From assembly GCA_913020705.1 (NCBI GenBank), contig CAJWBY010000156.1, forward strand, positions 1-10,473: DNA of 10,473 bases. Direction: 5' to 3'. Under the pieces are notes generated by a model. The model did not search any database and had not been told where the DNA came from. It saw only the letters and a program-made list of their open reading frames with translations. Below, in pieces: positions 9,033 to 10,473 of this stretch. Position 1 is the stretch's first letter; each line of letters opens with the position of its first letter. The translations under genes were made by a program, and so were the position numbers. The DNA comes from an uncultured Colwellia sp. (lineage in GTDB: Bacteria > Pseudomonadota > Gammaproteobacteria > Enterobacterales > Alteromonadaceae).

Positions 9033-9084
9033 ATGATGAAGTATTGTTGATAAATTGATTTTTAACAAATGAGTTATTAATTCA

Positions 9085-9171
9085 TAACGAACTTCCTATC
9101 GTGGAGTTGATCTTGATAAGCATTATTAACATTCAATAATTTAATGCATTTATTAAATGTATAGTTCGTTA
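9085..9171. repeat. Nine-base inverted repeat, arms 69 bases apart, upstream of the cyclase gene
   Basis: TAACGAACT at 9085-9093 is the exact reverse complement of AGTTCGTTA at 9163-9171. The interior is very AT-rich with smaller hairpins, such as ATTATT (9122-9127) with AATAAT (9135-9140). The repeat lies between the cyclase start and a small plus-strand frame, where divergent promoters would sit. It could be a paired operator, the remnant of a small element, or chance in AT-rich sequence. Confidence 0.35.
9113..9140 (+). promoter_or_regulatory. Possible sigma-70 promoter for the small plus-strand ORF
   Basis: TTGATA (9113-9118) and AATAAT (9135-9140) are separated by 16 bases, and each matches the consensus in five of six positions. 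It would start transcription around 9147, about 60 bases before the ATG at 9209. Such boxes arise easily by chance in sequence this AT-rich. Confidence 0.28.
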
Positions 9172-9208
9172 CTGTAGGTCTTACTTGTATATGTACTTTG
9201 GATATATA

Positions 9209-9367
9209 ATGGTGAAAACTTTAATCGCTATAATTGCCGCGATTATTATATTACCAAGCCTATTCATAACTATTTCAGCAACTTTATATACGCCTAAGAT
9301 TGAATGGCATCCCTACAAAGAAGATCGTGCGATACAATCCGCGAAGTCGATTTTTTGTATTCGCTAA
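9209..9367 (+). CDS. Hypothetical small membrane or secreted protein, possibly a remnant
   Basis: I do not recognise this frame. From the ATG at 9209 it encodes 52 residues. A strongly hydrophobic stretch (about residues 4-25, TLIAIIAAIIILPSLFITIS) looks like a membrane helix or uncleaved signal peptide. A short polar tail follows, beginning LYTPKIEWHPYKED. The ribosome binding site is weak (GGA, 6 bases upstream); other in-frame starts are TTG at 9185 and ATG at 9191. A shift of one base near 9350 would extend the protein by about 25 codons to a TAG near 9430, so this may be the 5' part of a broken gene. It is the only plus-strand candidate between the cyclase and htpG. A chance open frame cannot be excluded. 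Confidence 0.35.
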   Translation: MVKTLIAIIAAIIILPSLFITISATLYTPKIEWHPYKEDRAIQSAKSIFCIR

Positions 9368-9705
9368 AATTAATTTTTCAACAACCTGCGCAACCATGGG
9401 GAATAATGTTTTACTGTCCCTATCCTAGCTAAATAATTAAATAAACAATTTATCCCCGCAGACAAAAACATCTACTTCATTCTTTTAAATTTTTTGTTTG
9501 AGGATATTAAAGACAAACAAGGAGAGATACTTACTTTCCTGTTGTAATGATTGTTAAAGGTAACAATCAATCATTGAGTCATGGGTGTAAAATGTTGAAC
9601 AGCTGTTCTCAATTTTAAATAAAGAAATCAATAAAATGTAGAAAAATAAATACAAAAAAGGGGCATCAGCCCCTTTTCTATATCAAAACTAAAAAATGTT
9701 AAAAA
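9368..9705. other. 338-base gene-poor stretch downstream of htpG
   Basis: No supported gene lies here. A 23-codon plus-strand frame from ATG at 9547 has no ribosome binding site at usable distance. Besides the htpG terminator at 9650-9677, there is a perfect 9-bp hairpin, TGATTGTTA (9548-9556) with TAACAATCA (9561-9569), around the loop AAGG. It has no T tract on either side, so it is not an intrinsic terminator. A weaker 7-bp pairing (TTGTTTG 9494-9500 with CAAACAA 9514-9520) lies upstream. A small RNA is conceivable but not supported. Confidence 0.5.
9650..9677 (-). terminator. Rho-independent terminator of htpG
   Basis: Bases 9656-9664 and 9669-9677 form a perfect 9-bp stem (AAAAGGGGC with GCCCCTTTT) with a 4-base loop. 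On the minus strand the second arm continues into TTTTTTGTATTTATTTTTC. It lies about 30 bases beyond the htpG stop codon. This separates htpG transcription from the signalling genes, so the cyclase gene needs its own promoter. Confidence 0.92.
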
Positions 9706-10473
9706 TTATTTAGTCAGACTTAGCATTAATTTATTTAAGCGTGCAACAAAACTAGCTGGGTCTTTTAAACTTCCGCGCTCAGCTAACATTGCTTGTTCAA
9801 ACAATACTTCAGTCCACTGGTTGAATTTTTCATCGTCAGTTTCATCAGCTACATGTTTAACTAATTCATGCTCACCATTTATTTCAAAAATAGGTAGTGA
9901 ATCTGGTACTTCTTGACCTACAGATTGCATAAGCTTCATCATCTGGCTACTCATGTCGTGTTCATCAGCCACGATACAAGCTGGAGAGTCAGTTAAACGT
10001 TGAGATAACTTAACATCTTTAACTTTACCTTCAAGAGAAGCTTTAATACGAGTTACAACAGAGTCAAACTCTTGCTCAAGTTTTTCTTGTGCTTGTTTAG
10101 TTTCTTCATCGTCCATATCGCCAAGGTCTAAACCGCCACGAGTAACTGATTGTAATTGCTTCCCATCGACTTCAGTTAAGTGACTTACTAACCATTCATC
10201 AATACGGTCTGACATTAATAATACTTCAATGCCTTTCTTGCGGAATACTTCTAAGTGAGGGCTGTTTTTTGCGGCTTCAAAGCTATCGGCAACAACGTAA
10301 TAAATTTTATCTTGACCTTCTTTCATACGTTCTACATAAGCTGGAATGGAAACACTTTGAACAGCTGTATCATTTTCCGTTGAAGCAAAACGTAATAAAT
10401 TAGCTACTTGTTCTTTATTAGCGTTATCTTCAGCTGGGCCTTCTTTTAAAACTTGGCCAAATTCATTCCAAAA
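9706..10473 (-). CDS. htpG: Chaperone protein HtpG (Hsp90), C-terminal part
   Basis: HtpG is the bacterial Hsp90, an ATP-dependent cytoplasmic dimeric chaperone that remodels client proteins together with the DnaK system. The frame is open from the right edge of the window to the TAA at 9706-9708, giving 255 residues of a protein that is usually about 625-640 long. It begins [16 protein letters not shown] and continues through [19 protein letters not shown] and [16 protein letters not shown], all typical of the HtpG middle domain. It ends with the C-terminal dimerisation domain, including [20 protein letters not shown] and the closing RLNKLMLS. An internal ATG at 10326 is not the start, because the conserved sequence continues upstream. 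The N-terminal ATPase domain lies outside the window. The gene has its own terminator. In E. coli adk follows directly; here the signalling cluster comes first. Confidence 0.97.
   Translation of the reverse strand, partial: FWNEFGQVLKEGPAEDNANKEQVANLLRFASTENDTAVQSVSIPAYVERMKEGQDKIYYVVADSFEAAKNSPHLEVFRKKGIEVLLMSDRIDEWLVSHLTEVDGKQLQSVTRGGLDLGDMDDEETKQAQEKLEQEFDSVVTRIKASLEGKVKDVKLSQRLTDSPACIVADEHDMSSQMMKLMQSVGQEVPDSLPIFEINGEHELVKHVADETDDEKFNQWTEVLFEQAMLAERGSLKDPASFVARLNKLMLSLTK

Noticed and set aside
9033..9068. Twelve-residue N-terminal extension of the cyclase from TTG
   Set aside because: TTG is a rare start with no ribosome binding site here, and the ATG at 9032 gives a normal membrane-anchor N-terminus. 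The extension is not formally excluded.
9547..9618. 23-codon plus-strand frame starting at 9547
   Set aside because: The nearest purine-rich box is too far upstream and the frame begins inside the hairpin at 9548-9569.

Overview
The window looks like chromosome from an AT-rich marine gammaproteobacterium, probably in or near Colwelliaceae/Alteromonadales. This rests on low GC, the gammaproteobacterial htpG and adk genes, and protein sequences close to E. coli ElaA, YecN, Adk and HtpG. The genus is an inference. No tRNA, rRNA, CRISPR, transposase or phage gene was seen.

Layout, left to right. Positions 1-438 hold most of an ElaA-type GNAT acetyltransferase on the plus strand, with its start lost at the window edge. 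It converges, with a 7-base gap, on a minus-strand MAPEG-family membrane protein (446-841). Next on the minus strand is a complete adk (1029-1673) with a clear intrinsic terminator. A 363-base gene-free stretch follows; it probably carries the adk promoter and leader. From 2037 to about 9032, all on the minus strand, lies a signalling cluster. Its kinase (2037-6215, 1392 aa) is BvgS/EvgS-like but has three periplasmic Venus-flytrap domains. A REC-HD-GYP response regulator (6217-7272) and a CHASE4-GGDEF diguanylate cyclase (7440-9032) complete the cluster. A 670-base gene-poor stretch separates it from htpG, whose C-terminal 255 residues occupy 9706-10473 and which has its own strong terminator.

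How the genes fit together. The minus-strand order is htpG, GGDEF, HD-GYP, hybrid kinase, adk. In E. coli htpG and adk are neighbours, so the three signalling genes appear to sit within a conserved housekeeping neighbourhood. The HD-GYP regulator stops one base before the kinase starts. This suggests translational coupling and a direct phosphorelay from kinase to regulator. With the cyclase next door, the block could both make and degrade cyclic di-GMP in response to periplasmic signals. No DNA-binding response regulator, the usual partner of BvgS/EvgS kinases, is present in the window.

The most unusual points are the triple sensor array, in which domains 1 and 2 keep the amino-acid-binding Arg/Asp pair and domain 3 has lost both, and a C-terminal Hpt-like domain that keeps its histidine in a degenerate motif. 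This is a variant arrangement of known families rather than a demonstrably new system.
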